Assembly: GCF_010015445.1 (NCBI RefSeq)
Contig: NC_053126.1
Location: 11,099,778-11,163,777 of the forward strand
Reading direction: 5' to 3'
Length of the DNA stretch: 64,000 nucleotides
Origin: Perca fluviatilis
Lineage: Eukaryota > Chordata > Actinopteri > Perciformes > Percidae
The notes under the pieces were generated by a model. That model made no database searches, had not been told where the DNA came from, and saw only the letters and a program-made list of their open reading frames with translations. Below, in pieces: positions 1-43,061 of this stretch. Each line of letters starts with the position of its first letter. Position 1 is the stretch's first letter. Made by a program: the position numbers and the translations under genes.

Positions 1-481
1 GTTGTTTGCCACATCAAAGCACAGCTTGCGCTCATACTGCAACTTTACATACGAACACAATAATGGCTCCATAATCTGACCTTTAGACAACTCACATTTC
101 ATGACCGAAAGAAATGTCAAACATTGTGTATTAGCTATGCAGTATGTCAACTTTTTGTTTATGCCCAATATTTCCACATAAAGAATAAGAACACCTTATA
201 TGTCATATGTCTTTGCTGCCAAAAGGTGTGCAAAAATTCCTAATAGAATTGCAAGAATGTTTAATCCATTAATTAACTACAAATAAAACCAATAAACCAG
301 TTTAATTGTCTTGTGTAATCAAGTAATTATTGTAAGAAATGTAGGCACTCTCAATTCAGGATTTATATGCTTTTTTAGTAAAATGATTTATCTATCATTA
401 CATTACATCCTAGGTACAATGTTTGTGATGGACGCATAAAAAAACTTGGCTTATATACTGTATATTCCACTATCAGACTAC
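1..481 (-). other. tnrc6c intron (partial), no recognisable feature
   Basis: AT-rich intron downstream of the last exon in the window. I saw no RRM-coding exon on the minus strand. Confidence 0.6.
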
Positions 482-30506
<30,025 letters not shown>

Positions 30507-30556
30507 CAAATGGTTCTCTTCTCGTGTTTTTTGCTTCTTCTCACAGCTTAAAATAC

Positions 30557-30560
<4 letters not shown>

Positions 30561-30613
<53 letters not shown>
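30561..30613 (+). repeat. (AG)n microsatellite beside tnrc6c acceptor
   Basis: About 26 AG units. On the gene's strand this is (CT)n located 15-67 bases upstream of the acceptor at 30546/30547, where a polypyrimidine tract belongs. Confidence 0.95.
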
Positions 30614-30618
<5 letters not shown>

Positions 30619-30688
30619 TAATCCCAATCACCAACTGAGAAAGGTACTGTGCCTTGGCATGCGAACACCTGCAACACTGATTTATATA

Positions 30689-31201
30689 CAGTCCTTCCAG
30701 AAAAATGCAGAGTTTTTTTGTGATTGTTGCGGGCAAAACTCCTTGATTATGAGGCACGTTTTCTTAAAACATGCGATGGAATATGCGGGATATTTATGCA
30801 ATGAAATTGCGGGAACTAGCAAAAACTGCGGTTTGATGAAAAAGAGAAAAAAAAAAGTGATTCTCCAACACCATGCTTTTCGATGATGTTCACGTCGCGT
30901 AATTACGTCACTTCATAACGTTCCCATGGCAACAGGGGAAAATGGCTGCTCTTGTGTGAAGTAAATGCAACATTTTTCAACTTTCTGCTAAGATATGTGA
31001 CTTTTTTACAACGAAAATGTGGGGATTATGAAATCATGCAAGCCCCGCATATTTAGCGCGGAAATCAGCAATTTATGTTGCAAAAGTGCGGCGTATTTGA
31101 AAGAAATGCAGCCCCTGCAGAAATATGTGGACTTTGGCTGATTATGCATTGAATTATGATTCGATCCACGATCGCATAATCACGTTTTTCTGGAGGGACT
31201 G
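30689..31201. mobile_element. Tc1/mariner-like MITE, copy 1
   Basis: Ends are CAGTCCTTCCAGAAAAATGC and the inverted GTTTTTCTGGAGGGACTG, with TA (within TATATA) directly outside both, the Tc1/mariner target. The 513-bp interior is rich in GCAT/ATGCG words and non-coding. A second, inverted copy lies at 55986-56457. Confidence 0.85.
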
Positions 31202-32560
31202 TATATACAATTACTAAGCTGCATTATTCAATTGTAGCTCTCTTAGGTAAAGTAAGTGTTGTCAACGGCTGCTGTTCTAACATGCCAATGAGATGAGGCC
31301 CCCGTTCTTAGAACTAATATGTGGGCAGACCATAAAAACAATACATGGCAGTATTCTGGGTCGTAGACAACTTTATGCCCACCATTCATGTGGACAAAGT
31401 CTCAACACTGACCTGGTAATAGCTTACACCTTCTCTACCCAGTCCTGAGACAAAAAGTGTCCACAACAGACACACACACCACTCTAGTTGAAAACCACCT
31501 GACAATGCCCTGTAATTGCATGTGCAAGTGCATCCAGCTGAAAGCTTTATCTATCCTAATCCTCTACTCAAAAAAATAAAAATAAAAAAATAAAAAGCTG
31601 GAAGCTGGGTTTTTTAAGGACTGAGAGAAGAGGAACCAGCCTGGAAAAATACATACATTGGAATAAAGTTCCTTAAATCTTAAAATGGGGAATTAAAAAC
31701 ATCAGCCTTTTCTCCTGCCATGCCTATGCTGCTGCAGGCAACAGTGGTGTGTGCCATTGCCTAGCAACAAGCGCTCCCCGAGGCCCATGTGAGCAGTCAG
31801 GTGGAGACAGACAGCGCCCTTAAGCTCTGGGCTGAAATCTGTTTGATTGTGGATGTTCAATGATGGAATTGGAAATACAAGAAGAAAGTTGAACTTGGAC
31901 AAGAATAAAAAAATAGCTAAAGCACAAATCTGAGATTATAACTGAGAAACTGAGTCAGGGCGTGGAGCATGAGAGCAAGGATTCAAGAGATGGTTTTGAA
32001 TATCCAAAAACAAATAAAAACAAACAAAAGAGAAGTATTTCCTTTTCCCTGTCTTGACTGTTCTTTCTTGACCATGATGGCACATGTAATACGTTCAACC
32101 AAGGATATGAAAGGCCATTTATAAAATGTTAGAAACCACCAACTGTGTTGATAAGAGAATTCAACCAAGCAGCACTGATTTAGCTTTGTTATGATGAAAC
32201 ATTGTTTTTTTTCTGACAACAATAGAGTTGGAAACAGTAATTCACTGTTGTTTCCTGTATGGCTGAAAGGAGCTACTATGAATGGTACGAAAAGGTACGC
32301 GGGGATAAAATACAAAAGGGCTGTGACTGGTTTAAAATTTGAAAGTAGTCAACATGTGTCAAGTGCAGTGCCCTCCATCCTTATACGTGAATATGTCAGA
32401 TGACATTGATGTATTGTTATTAGACCCTGTGAGTAATGATTTTACATGTGTAAGGTTTAGGTTTAGAATTGTAATGGTGCATATTCACTGCACATTAGAG
32501 TTCATTCTGCTACTACATTTGTAACTGAATTGAAGGTTTACAGTAATGTGTGATTCATTC

Positions 32561-32920
32561 TAGGGCTGTGCAATTAATTGAAATGTAATCTCGATTATGA
32601 TTTCGGCCTCCAATGATCACAAAAACAGAATAATCGAGAAAAACAATTATTTAGGTCATTACGTTTTGCAGGTAAACTCTTATTTTCTCTTTTGTGTTCT
32701 GAATGAAAAAATAAAGTTTCAATAGGAAAGGTATTAAGGCAAAGTTCACAGCTGTATGTTTTTTTTTTACTGTTGATTTATTTGACCTTTTCCACTGTTT
32801 AAAGTACAATAATTGCAACATCTTTCCAGAAGTCTACGAGTAATCGTGTTAAATTATCGTGATTTCAATATTGACCGAAATAATCGTGATTATATTTTTT
32901 CCCATAATCGAGCAGCCCTA
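32561..32920. mobile_element. hAT-type MITE with perfect 8-bp target duplication
   Basis: Ends TAGGGCTGTGCAATTAATTG and, inverted, TAGGGCTGCTCGATTATGGG; the 8-bp ATTCATTC is repeated exactly at 32553-32560 and 32921-32928. The 360-bp body is AT-rich with AATCGTGATTA words and no ORF. The 8-bp duplication fits the hAT superfamily. Confidence 0.93.
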
Positions 32921-35900
32921 ATTCATTCTTGATTTCTTGCACCATGATCTACCTAAACTGTTGAGTGTGCAGACAAGTTTTTCCAAATCAGATCTTGCAG
33001 CTGCTACTGCCACCATCTCCCAGAGGCCACGGTCACCTCTGCTCTCATACTGAGCGGCGAGCAAACAGGTGACAAAGGATCTCAACGGGGAAGCCTGCTG
33101 TTCGCAAAGATCAGACCCCACAGCATTTCTTCATCTGTTCTTTATATTGTTTTTAACGCTGATGTAACATGTGGGGAAACGGTTAGTTAGTAAGGAATTT
33201 AACTAGAGAACTGCTATTATTACATTTGTTTGCAGGAAACCAATGCATTCTGCTTTCTGAGTACATTGCGCTACACTGTTAGAAAGTGTGTCTTTGCATT
33301 GCATCATTTCAAGTGGCCAATCAGTGATGTGCAAGAAAGAAGTGTAAGAAAGACATAAACAACTAAATAATTAAATAGGCAACTGGAAACCACCCACAAA
33401 ACCTGTGCAAGTGCGTCTCTAAATGACAATGTTGAAGATGAAGTGTAGCCAGCTATTGGCTATATTAAAATAAATGTTTTAATATATTTTTGGTAGACAT
33501 ACTGTACTTTAGATGTGATTTACTTGGTGCCAAAACAACCATAGCTGTTCTGAATTAACTGTACATCAAACAGCTCAACAACAAAGTCATCTATTAGTGA
33601 TCAAAAAAAAAAAAAAGCTGCAAAAACAAACAACCTGTGACTAGTTATTTTAGCAAAGTTAAATCAACTAAATATTTGGCCAGCTTTTGATGTTTTCACT
33701 TCAAACTGATTTTTTGTTTTTATACAAACTTTTTAAAAACAGAAAATGCTGTCAGTATTAACAGTAACAAACAGGCTAATGTTAACAGGAGCTGAAAACT
33801 TAATTCAGCCAATCCTGCAGCACTCCAGGTCTGATGGTTTCAAAAAACAACACAGAAATGAAAAGAAGCTGCATGTTAAACAGAGTGTCTTTATAACTGG
33901 ACTGTAACCAGCTAGCATGCATGAGATTAGGTTGTTGACACACCACCCCCATACTCCTATCTACCAATTCACATCATACACACTTATTTTTACCCTCAAG
34001 AGGCTGGATAGGGAACCTGCTGATGCAGCTGCCATGCTAAATATAGCGGGTGCTGCTCCTTTCAAAGGCATCAGTGTGGGGCTTGTGTCATGTAGGATCA
34101 GAGGATAAGAGAGATGCTCCAGTTAATGTGAGCTGCTGTCGGCCTCGGACCCAGATGAGGAGAGTGAGTGCCGAGCATAGCGTCAAAATTATTTCAGTTT
34201 AGGAAACATTGGGTCCCCTGAGCAGGACAGAAAGGAATCTCTCTCAATGAGAGCTTCCGTGTCATTTCCAAACATCTGCCTGGCTTGGACAGATGTGTGT
34301 CCCTTGGACTCTGTGTTGGCTGATGGTGAGAATACAGTAATGGCACCTCCTGCCCATTTGGAAGCTGCAGCATCTCTGGAAATATAATGGCACTACTATA
34401 TTGTAGACATGACTTTACTTTAATTAAACTACTATTTAAAATCTGAATAAAAAAATACAGACTCCCCCATAGATAACTTTTGTAATTGAAAAGAAAGGAA
34501 ATTCTGAGTAGAACTTTTTTATCAAATGTAGATAAGAACATTAATAATGATAACATAAAGGCCATTCTATAAATAAATAAAATTACACAGAAGAGGCTGC
34601 AAGACTGCAGTTTTCATTTGATGTTTACTCTTAGTAGCGGGCTGTGCTACATCATGAGCAGCCGTTTGTAGCGGGAAAGCACAGCTTGTGTGGATATGAA
34701 GGACGTAGGTCAATGAGCTCAGCTCTGTTGTGGAATTACACCCTCCTGTCAGAACAACAGGATTAAAGCTTGGTGTCCCTCTTAAACCACACACTCATTC
34801 TGCTGACAAAGGAAGGCAAAAGGAAAAGAAAAAACAGTCAGACTGGGGAGAGACCAAGGACAGCCAATAAAAGCAAGTGTAAAATTGTTGGAAAATTGAG
34901 TGTGAGTCTGAGAGGGAAGAAGAGTCGATGATCGCAAGGTGAATTGTGGACATGTAAATGCAGAGCTGCCCCACTTCGGAGCAATGAAGATGAGGAGGCT
35001 ACGATTGATGGGGCTGGTTTGTGTGTATATGTGAGAGATGGGGGAAGGGGTGCTAGACGGCAGTCGCTGGGCACAGAGCCAGGAATGCCATCGCTGCAAG
35101 CTAAACAAGAGCACGGCGAGCCCTTGGGAGAACGCTCGCTAGCAACCACAGCAGCAGCCGCCACAGCTATGGCAGAATGTGCAGCAACCCTCTGCAATTG
35201 CACTTGAGGGCAACACAGCTTTTTACTCCGAAAATATCTGATATGCCATAGTGTTCAGCAGGTTTTCAAATGCACAACCTCAAAAAGACACACCACGAAA
35301 ACATAACAAAAAAACATAACGAAAAGTAAAAGGCCGAATTAGTGAGCATTACCTTTCAAATAATGTGACGATTTAAAAACTGCTGGGTAAGCACTAACAA
35401 AGTCCTTGTGCTCCGCAAAGAGGATTGCACTCTCTAAAGTACTTGAAGCTATTCTCAGTGTGGTCATGTTAATGCTTTCTGACCTGAGCTAACGACAAAA
35501 AAAAGAGAAACTTATGCTGTACTGGCACTGTGAACAGGCCCTAAAATAACTTGTATGGACACACTCCAAAAGCACTGCCTCCAGTCCCAATGTCAGTGGT
35601 CTGCTCCAAAAGTAACGGGAACTCTTTCACAAGCCCGGTTGACAATGTATTGGTCCAGGTCAGAAAGAACGAAGAACGTCCTTAACAAATGTCTTTTTTA
35701 AACTCTAATCACGTAGCTTTCTTACAGTTTCCACATCCTCTTCATAATTAGAAAAAAAAGAAAAGCCTTTGTGTGGAGTAATAGCCTGTACTGTACGAAA
35801 GGGAGATCTCACATAACTGAGCTGCAGTGAGACCAATCGTGTGCTGGAGATTTTTATTTCTGTAAAGGACGATTAGGAAAATGCTTTAAATGTAGCATTT

Positions 35901-37499
35901 ATCTAAAAAAAAAATACTGCCAATTGTCTGACACCCCAATACAAAAGCATAGGTGCACTGTTAACAGCTGTAAAGAACTAGGCCTAATCTGTACACAAAT
36001 ATAGCAACTACCTGTCCAGCATTCAAAAACAAACACTGGATGAATGAAACTAGCATTCATGCAAACTTGCTTGAAAAAATAATCTAAACTTCAAGACAGA
36101 AACATATTTCTTTGACAGCAACAGTTTTTCTGCGTAATGAAAACTCATGATTTCCACTGAGGACTCCAGCTAAGCATCCCATCACTGACACCAAACAACC
36201 CGCCAAACCAAATGAAGCAATCTGGCAAAATGCCCCTCGTCCCTCTAGTCCAGCACTAAGCAAAAAGCCATCGAGAATTTTGAACTGAAAGTGAGGCTAT
36301 GACCTAAGCCTTATAGTAATCACCATATTTAGTGGCCTGTTTTTGTTATCAAGCCCCCCTTGGTGCCTCTCTGTGAATACACACTGCCTCTTTCAGAGGC
36401 TTGGGGGCTGACTGGGGCCCCTGACCCGGCAGGGACAGCAAAGGCCCCCACCCCCTTTCCTTTACTGCCACCATCTCTTCATCCCTTGCCAGGCCCAGAC
36501 CCAAATTAGAGACTCTAACACATTAGTAAAACCAGCGGGCCTCAAAGCTTACGTCAGCCTGCCCTCTACATGCATCAGGGAGCTGGCATTCCCAGTCTGT
36601 ACACAGTCTGCTTTCTCCTTCAGGGGTGTGTGTCACTGAAGCTGCTGTAGCAGGAGCTACAACAGGAGGCGGGCAATGATGTTGTCTCTACTGTATGGTG
36701 AAGGGAATAGAGGAAGCAATGCATCATATCTCAAGGTTTGCTTTCGATGCTGAAACTATGGACTAACAAGATAGATTTCCAATACAGTTTATAAAATATT
36801 ACGCCGTTTCAATTTCAACAACCATCCCAAGGTTATGACAAGGCAATGAAAGGCTTAGCTGAGACAGTGGTCTCTAATCTCAGCACTTGTATTTTCTGCA
36901 TAAGTGCAACATTTATTTCAAAGTTAAGGCCAGCAAACGACTAGCTATTCAACAAGAGAATGGCTGATTGGATAAGGATGCATGAGAAACAAATATTGTT
37001 AGTAATTGAAATCAAAAGACAAGCCATATGTGGACATGAGTAAAAAAGGTAAACTCAGCTTGCTAATGCGTTTACTGGCAGTCAGGTGATGCATGTTAGA
37101 TACAGGCATCTCACTCTGCAGCACGGAGCATGTTATGTGAGAATGAGCTGCAAAAATATCCATGTCAACTCTACTCCTACACACCAGTGCAACAGCAAAC
37201 GTTCAAACAACGTCTACAACGTACTACAAATACAACTCAACAAGCAATAACACAGGGTGCCCTTGAATCATTAGAACTGTGAAGCAACTGTGCTGGTTAG
37301 GCCAATTAACCCCGGTTACCACTGACATGAAACCTACAAAATCCGTGCTAAGGTAAGTAACTCATGCACTGACTAAAAACAAGGACCTTTCTGCAACAGA
37401 CAACTGCGATAACCACTCGCAGCGAAGAAAACATTGATGTCAAAGTGGGCTGAGCTGAAATATTTTCATTCCCTTTCCAGCTGCCATATTTAACTTTAA

Positions 37500-37800
37500 A
37501 ATGACGCATATTTCCGAAAGCGAACAACAACAAGGTGCAAATCTGTCGTGCTAAGCGCCCAAAGGGATTAAAGCCTACCATGAAGCGTTCAGGAGGATCT
37601 CGTTGGCGGCGGAGCCTCTGCAGCCATTTTGTAGTAACTGACCGGAGCTCGAGCTCGAGACGGTTGAATCGGTGGTAACGGGGGGAGGGGGGAGGAGCTT
37701 CACCTTGCCACGTGACCTTCAATAACAAAACAAACTGGTCCCACTTCCCAATGCTCCACCCCCGGCGTTTCCATGACAACTGCAGCCCCTCCATCACTCC
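37500..37800 (-). promoter_or_regulatory. CpG-rich putative tnrc6c promoter with E-box
   Basis: The only clearly CpG-dense, GC-rich stretch upstream of the gene in an AT-rich landscape. It contains a palindromic E-box CACGTG at 37709-37714 (minus strand GGTCACGTGGC, similar to USF/TFEB sites), a GAGCTCGAGCTCGAG repeat and G-rich runs. No TATA box seen. Function is inferred from position and composition. Confidence 0.6.
37579..37720 (-). other. tnrc6c: candidate tnrc6c non-coding first exon
   Basis: A donor-like CATG|GTAGGC ends a GC-rich segment reading out of the CpG-rich region on the minus strand. It holds a short uORF (37589-37627, 12 codons, MAAEAPPPTRSS) in good Kozak context. The 5' limit and direct splicing to 30546 are inferred, as in other TNRC6 genes with 5'UTR exons far upstream. 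Confidence 0.5.
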
Positions 37801-38116
37801 CCTCTCTGCACTGATGCAGCTGTGTGGCCTCGTGCACCCCCTTCCTTACGATATAGCTAAATAATAGCTAAAGAAGAAAGTAAGCAAGTCAGCAAACTAC
37901 GTGTGAAAAGTGAATTTTTCTACGGGGATAAATATAATATATAACAGCATTTCAGCCTGCAGTTTGTGCAACCTGGAACCTGTGCTATTTTTTTACACCA
38001 ATAGAGGGCACAATTTCTACTATAAACCATAAACTAATGACTTACTCCACAATATGCTGCTGCTGTGGTGTCATTTTTTTAATATTTGACACATGTGCTA
38101 GGAGTGATACCAAATC

Positions 38117-38265
38117 AGGGGTGGAAAGTAATGAAGTAAATTTACTCACGTACTTTACTTAGACATCTGGTAGGCCTACTTGTGCTTCCATTTTGTGCTA
38201 CTTTTATGATAATTTTACTCCTCTACATTTCAGAGGTAAATATTGAACTTTTGACTCCACACTGA
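38117..38265 (+). mobile_element. first half of a GGTGGAAAGTAA-type fish repeat
   Basis: Begins AGGGGTGGAAAGTAATGAAG and continues TACTTTACTTA and CTACATTTCAGAGGTAAATA, the start of a repeat I recognise from many fish genomes. The matching second half appears in the same orientation at about 41205-41440. Confidence 0.6.
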
Positions 38266-38635
38266 TTTTCTATAAAAATAAAAATAAAAAAAATATATGC
38301 TGGGCTATAACAATACTAATTAACAATACCTTGTTAAAGACAGTAGTTCTGAACATGTTGGGCTTGTGACCCCTTACAAAAAAAACTGGACTTGATGCCC
38401 TTGACATCTGTCACATTTTACTAGTATTTTTACATTTTATATACATTGTTATATTGCTACTTTCCTGAAAGGGGAACTACGGCATACATGTTATGGTCTA
38501 AGACAGTCCATAAATATGAGTAAACATGAACAACTCTCTCCCAAATCCCAAAACTAGAGTGCTAAAACTCAAATGTGTAATGTTATCAAGTAGCAAGTCT
38601 ATAACTGCTACTGCTGACATATATCATATACAGGA

Positions 38636-38825
38636 CACCCTTTGAGGCAAGTTTGTGATTTTGGGCTTCACAAATAAAATTGACTTGACTCGACATGACA
38701 ACAAACTCCTAACTAACTCACCTAACTAAGGATAGAGAGTGTTGTATGCTCCACAGATTGAAAAGCCCCTTGAGGCAAATGTGTGATTTGAGATATTGGG
38801 CTATATAAATAAAATTTACTTGACT
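38636..38825 (+). repeat. two LINE-tail-like direct repeats
   Basis: CCTTTGAGGCAAGTTTGTGA...AATAAAATTGACTTGACT (38636-38694) recurs as CCTTGAGGCAAATGTGTGAT...AATAAAATTTACTTGACT (38766-38825). They resemble 3' tails of fish non-LTR elements; no coding part is attached. Confidence 0.55.
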
Positions 38826-39645
38826 AGGCTACTTTAGAGGCAGGAATTGTGGATTCCAAACAGGCAACCTGTAACCTTCTGGTTGTAAAGCTTTATTACA
38901 CCCGTCATATTTGTGGTAGATGCCACTTCACTTAGGTCTCACATGATTGTGCTGCATTTAAGTGCAATAGTATAACCATGTACAGGTATATGCTTATGCA
39001 TGGACTGATGCATCAAAAGGTGGCCTGTAACCTAACCACCGACTTTAGACATATATATTCCCAATACACTGGAGGTGAAACTTCCAGAAGTCAATATTTT
39101 GGCCACTTTAGAATGAGAAATTCCCTCCGCGCATGGCTCAGTGGAAACTTTATCTCCACCATCGAACTGAGGTGAAACAAATAGGATTGGAGTGTGTGCC
39201 GGGCCAATATGTCACCACTCAATGAGCCAGATCTGGAGCAAAATAAAAACCCTCATTAGCAGACATGGAAGTCCACTCTAAAAGAGACTCCAGTGGCATC
39301 TGATAGGGAAATGAATCTGGAAACATCAAATGGTGAACACCCACATGAAATTACTATGAATCTGATTACAAAGCAGGGTGATCACCACCGTGTGCTTGCA
39401 ATTACACAACCATCTGTACTTGCTGTCGCGGGCATATGGATTATGGTGTCACCCACATCTGGATAATCGGAGGATATGCATTACAGTGACGGTGGCAAAA
39501 CACAATTATTCAGTCAACAAAATGATGGAGGGCAAGGAGAAAAGTGTGTGGAGAGGAGAGGAGGGGAGGCACTAATTATGCACCATGGTGATGAATCTTC
39601 TGTGTGTCAGATAGATTACCTAAATCATTTTTTAACTTTGAGTGA

Positions 39646-39751
<106 letters not shown>

Positions 39752-41124
39752 TATTCTATGGTGACCACATTCTGGGTGATACCATCTTCTCAAAAATATC
39801 ATCATCTCAATTTTAATGATTTGAAGATCTAAACAATGTTGTGATCCTGCATTTGTTTTTTGCATTTTAGGTTTATTTAGGAAATATTGCTGCTGTAGAG
39901 ACTCAACTGTAATCAGAGTGTTGTGTGATTCAATGAACTATACATTATATTGATGTTGTCTCTGTACAACATATTGTTGCTGATGCTGTTAAACTGAGCT
40001 TGCCATGCTACACTGAAAACAGATACCATGGTTTTGTGGCCGTTAAAGTGAAGTGGACCGTGACCTCTGTGGTCAGGGTATACCATTTCACGTGAAGGAG
40101 AAGAAATGAAAGACAAATGGTTCACTGGTAGCTCTTCTTCACTGTATTTCAATGATAAATAGAGCCATTGTTTACGTCTAATTACTCCATTTGTATTGTT
40201 GACCTGTCAACCAGTTTACTCCAGAGAAAATAAACACATGTAAATGCATTTACTCTTACCATTTTGTCTTATTTAATGTAGCTGGTGTGACCGAATGAAT
40301 GGTTTCTTGTCCACCTTCATTTCAATAAAATTGATGCAAGGATGGATTCATATCTCACATAACCTGTTCTGTAACATCTTTAACACTCCTGATATTGTTT
40401 TTGTAAATGAAGACCAAAGAGATGTTTTAATAGAGTCATCCTGGCACCCTTGGGGCATGTTCATATCTGACTATTGTTTATGATTGAAACGTTTACCAAA
40501 AAAAAGAGCAAGACAGTTTTTTTTTTACCCTGGAGTGTCAATTAATGTATAGCTCTCTATATTCTGTATACTTGTAATGTGATTTTCTGATTCAAATACA
40601 GCATCTAAAACTTGTATGTGTGTGTTTGTGTGTAAGATGGTATGTGAAAAGTTGTTGAAGAGAAGAAAATCTGACCTTTCTGTCTACACTCCGGACGTTA
40701 GCAGCATTGATCAGTGAACGCAGCCAGTCAATGTAAATCTGACAAATTCAATTATGATCCTGGCCAACTGACCTGTTTGGCTGAGGGTAAAAGTTCAACG
40801 GTCACATTGTTACTATATCAACCTGACCCTGTAAAAGGGCAGGTCTGGGACATCTCTCAGGAGCAGAAAGGCATTTGTATTGATTGAGTTAAAGGGTTGG
40901 AAACACAACTTATGACATACACACATAGAGGCGGGTACACGTGCTGTCTTAATATGCTCTTGTATAACAGTAACTTAAGGTAAGATATAAATAATCTGCA
41001 TATTTTATATTGTATATTATATATATTTTTTTTTTTATTCACAATTTAACTCACAAAAACTAAACATACAAGACATACAAGAAGACATACTCCAAAACAC
41101 AACCACACCAAACAATAAAGAAAA

Positions 41125-41129
<5 letters not shown>

Positions 41130-41168
<39 letters not shown>
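41130..41168 (+). repeat. (AT)n microsatellite
   Basis: About 19 AT units in very AT-rich sequence. Confidence 0.95.
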
Positions 41169-41170
<2 letters not shown>

Positions 41171-41204
41171 CATATACATATACATGTATATTATATTTTA
41201 ATGC

Positions 41205-41440
41205 ATAAGTTAAAATAATCTAATATAACATATAATATTACAACATTCACAGGGGCCATTTTTCTAAATTAGGAATACTTTAACTTTTAATACTTTAAGT
41301 ACATTTTTGCTTATATTACATTCTTTACTTATTGTAGGTGAAATTTGTAATGCTTTTACTATTTCCATATTGCAGTATTGCTAATTTTACTTGCGTAAAG
41401 GACCTGAAAAATGTAAAAATGTAAATGTTCCTCCAAAACT
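41205..41440 (+). mobile_element. second half of the GGTGGAAAGTAA-type repeat
   Basis: GGGGCCATTTTTC, TACTTTAAGTACATTTTTGC and ACTTGCGTAAAGGACCTGAA ending near TTCCTCCAAAAC match the remembered latter half of the same fish repeat as 38117-38265. Confidence 0.55.
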
Positions 41441-42930
41441 AAGTGTCACTTGATAAGGGAAGTATTAATAAAACAGTAATGTGTATTTACATCTATATGT
41501 GATTCGTAAAATGTGCACTGCTGTTCTAGCGAATAAAAGCCATAAACATATACAAAACATTGCCAGGTGTGTGCAATACATTCACTTTACAGATGAAGAT
41601 AAGATTTCTACACAGCATAGGCCTACACATCCACCTCCTCTGTTCCTGTTACTTTGGTGCATTATTCCAACATTAGAGCAGTCATCTGAAAACCATGGGA
41701 GAGCTAAATCTAATGTTTGAAGTGTAGTGAGACAGCAGTTAAAGTTGCCTGGAGCATGCCCATTACATTGCTTATATTAGTGTCAGTCTTCTTTAAACTG
41801 GAAGAAGCCTATCAGTACGGATCTGATGTGATACAGGACCACTTTCTCAGAGATCTTTTCAGTATTTGTGCTGACTTGGCATCCCATTCTGTTTATCCCA
41901 AATTTGTTGAGAAACAGGTTTAACTTGCACATTATTTTATTTATTACTTCTATCCATACCTTGGCCTATAGTCCAAGTAAGATATGCAAGAATAAACCAC
42001 AAGTGTTAGAGTGATCTAATGCCTGTGTATTTTCTTATAATAAGTGGCAAAATAGAAGATGTTGGTGTTAGGAAGAGCAGCTGAGGCAAGTATAGGATAC
42101 ACGGAAAGTGATAATCCACAATGTTGAATGGCCAGACATTACAAGTATGAAAAATATGCAAAATATGTCAGCACTAATCAGATTCATGACATACGTACAC
42201 AACATAATTGTGTGCCTTTATGGATTCAAATTATTCAATTAAACAATTAAGCTTTGGACAACAGTTTCCCATTTTAATGTTTTTCTTTTTTTTTTTACGT
42301 TTCTTTGTGTCACAAGATTTTCCCCTCCCTTTCCTGTCATGACCAACATTACATATTCTTATGTATACTCAGTAAAGCACAAACACAGATAGATACACAC
42401 AAATATGGAGCACATCTCTCCCACAGAGAGATAAGGCCGCACCTGCCAAGGTTATTCTGCTGTCACCCGTACCAACAGCTATGATTGCTTCTATTTTCAT
42501 TTAAAATGAGATTAAAGTCCTTGGGAGCAGAGATATCAATATTTTGTAACATAATGAGTCTCTTCTAGTGAGCATATAGACACTTGGGCCAACAATGGCC
42601 ATTGTCTGCCACTCGTGATTATATGCACAGAAAGCATCAAGTGATATAAAGAAACTGGGCACGGAGAGTGAGAGAGATAGAAGGGAAGACCAGTCTTTCA
42701 CCAGACACAAAGAAAGTGCACGTGTTTGTAAAACCATCACATCTTCACCGACAATTTCAATTAGCAACAGCATCACACAGAATACAACATCTCTGTGAGC
42801 CGAGTAGATCAACACAGTAAGGAAAGAATGACTTGTACACACTGCATATCTTCAGATGGTGCTTTAATACTATTGGGAGCACAGAAGTGTTGGGCGGAAT
42901 AAAACTGTAATAGTAATAGTTGCACACGCT

Positions 42931-42938
42931 CACACGCA

Positions 42939-42970
<32 letters not shown>

Positions 42971-43001
42971 ACACACGCACACACGCACGCACGCACACAC
43001 G

Positions 43002-43060
<59 letters not shown>
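42931..43060 (+). repeat. (CA)n / (CACG)n compound microsatellite
   Basis: ACGC-interrupted units pass into about 25 pure CA units. Confidence 0.97.

Positions 43061-43061
<1 letters not shown>

Larger units (their letters stand above)
30547..37578 (-). other. 5' intron of tnrc6c, about 7.0 kb (inferred)
   Basis: Lies between the first ATG exon and the CpG-rich region. Contains a Tc1/mariner-like MITE and a hAT MITE. Other sequence (31.2-32.55, 32.93-37.5 kb) shows no convincing exon; the intron call depends on the candidate first exon. Confidence 0.5.

Noticed and set aside
37348..37797. 149-codon minus-strand ORF across the CpG-rich region
   Set aside because: It runs through the putative promoter and first-exon donor, has no domain, and its length is explained by GC-rich sequence lacking stops.
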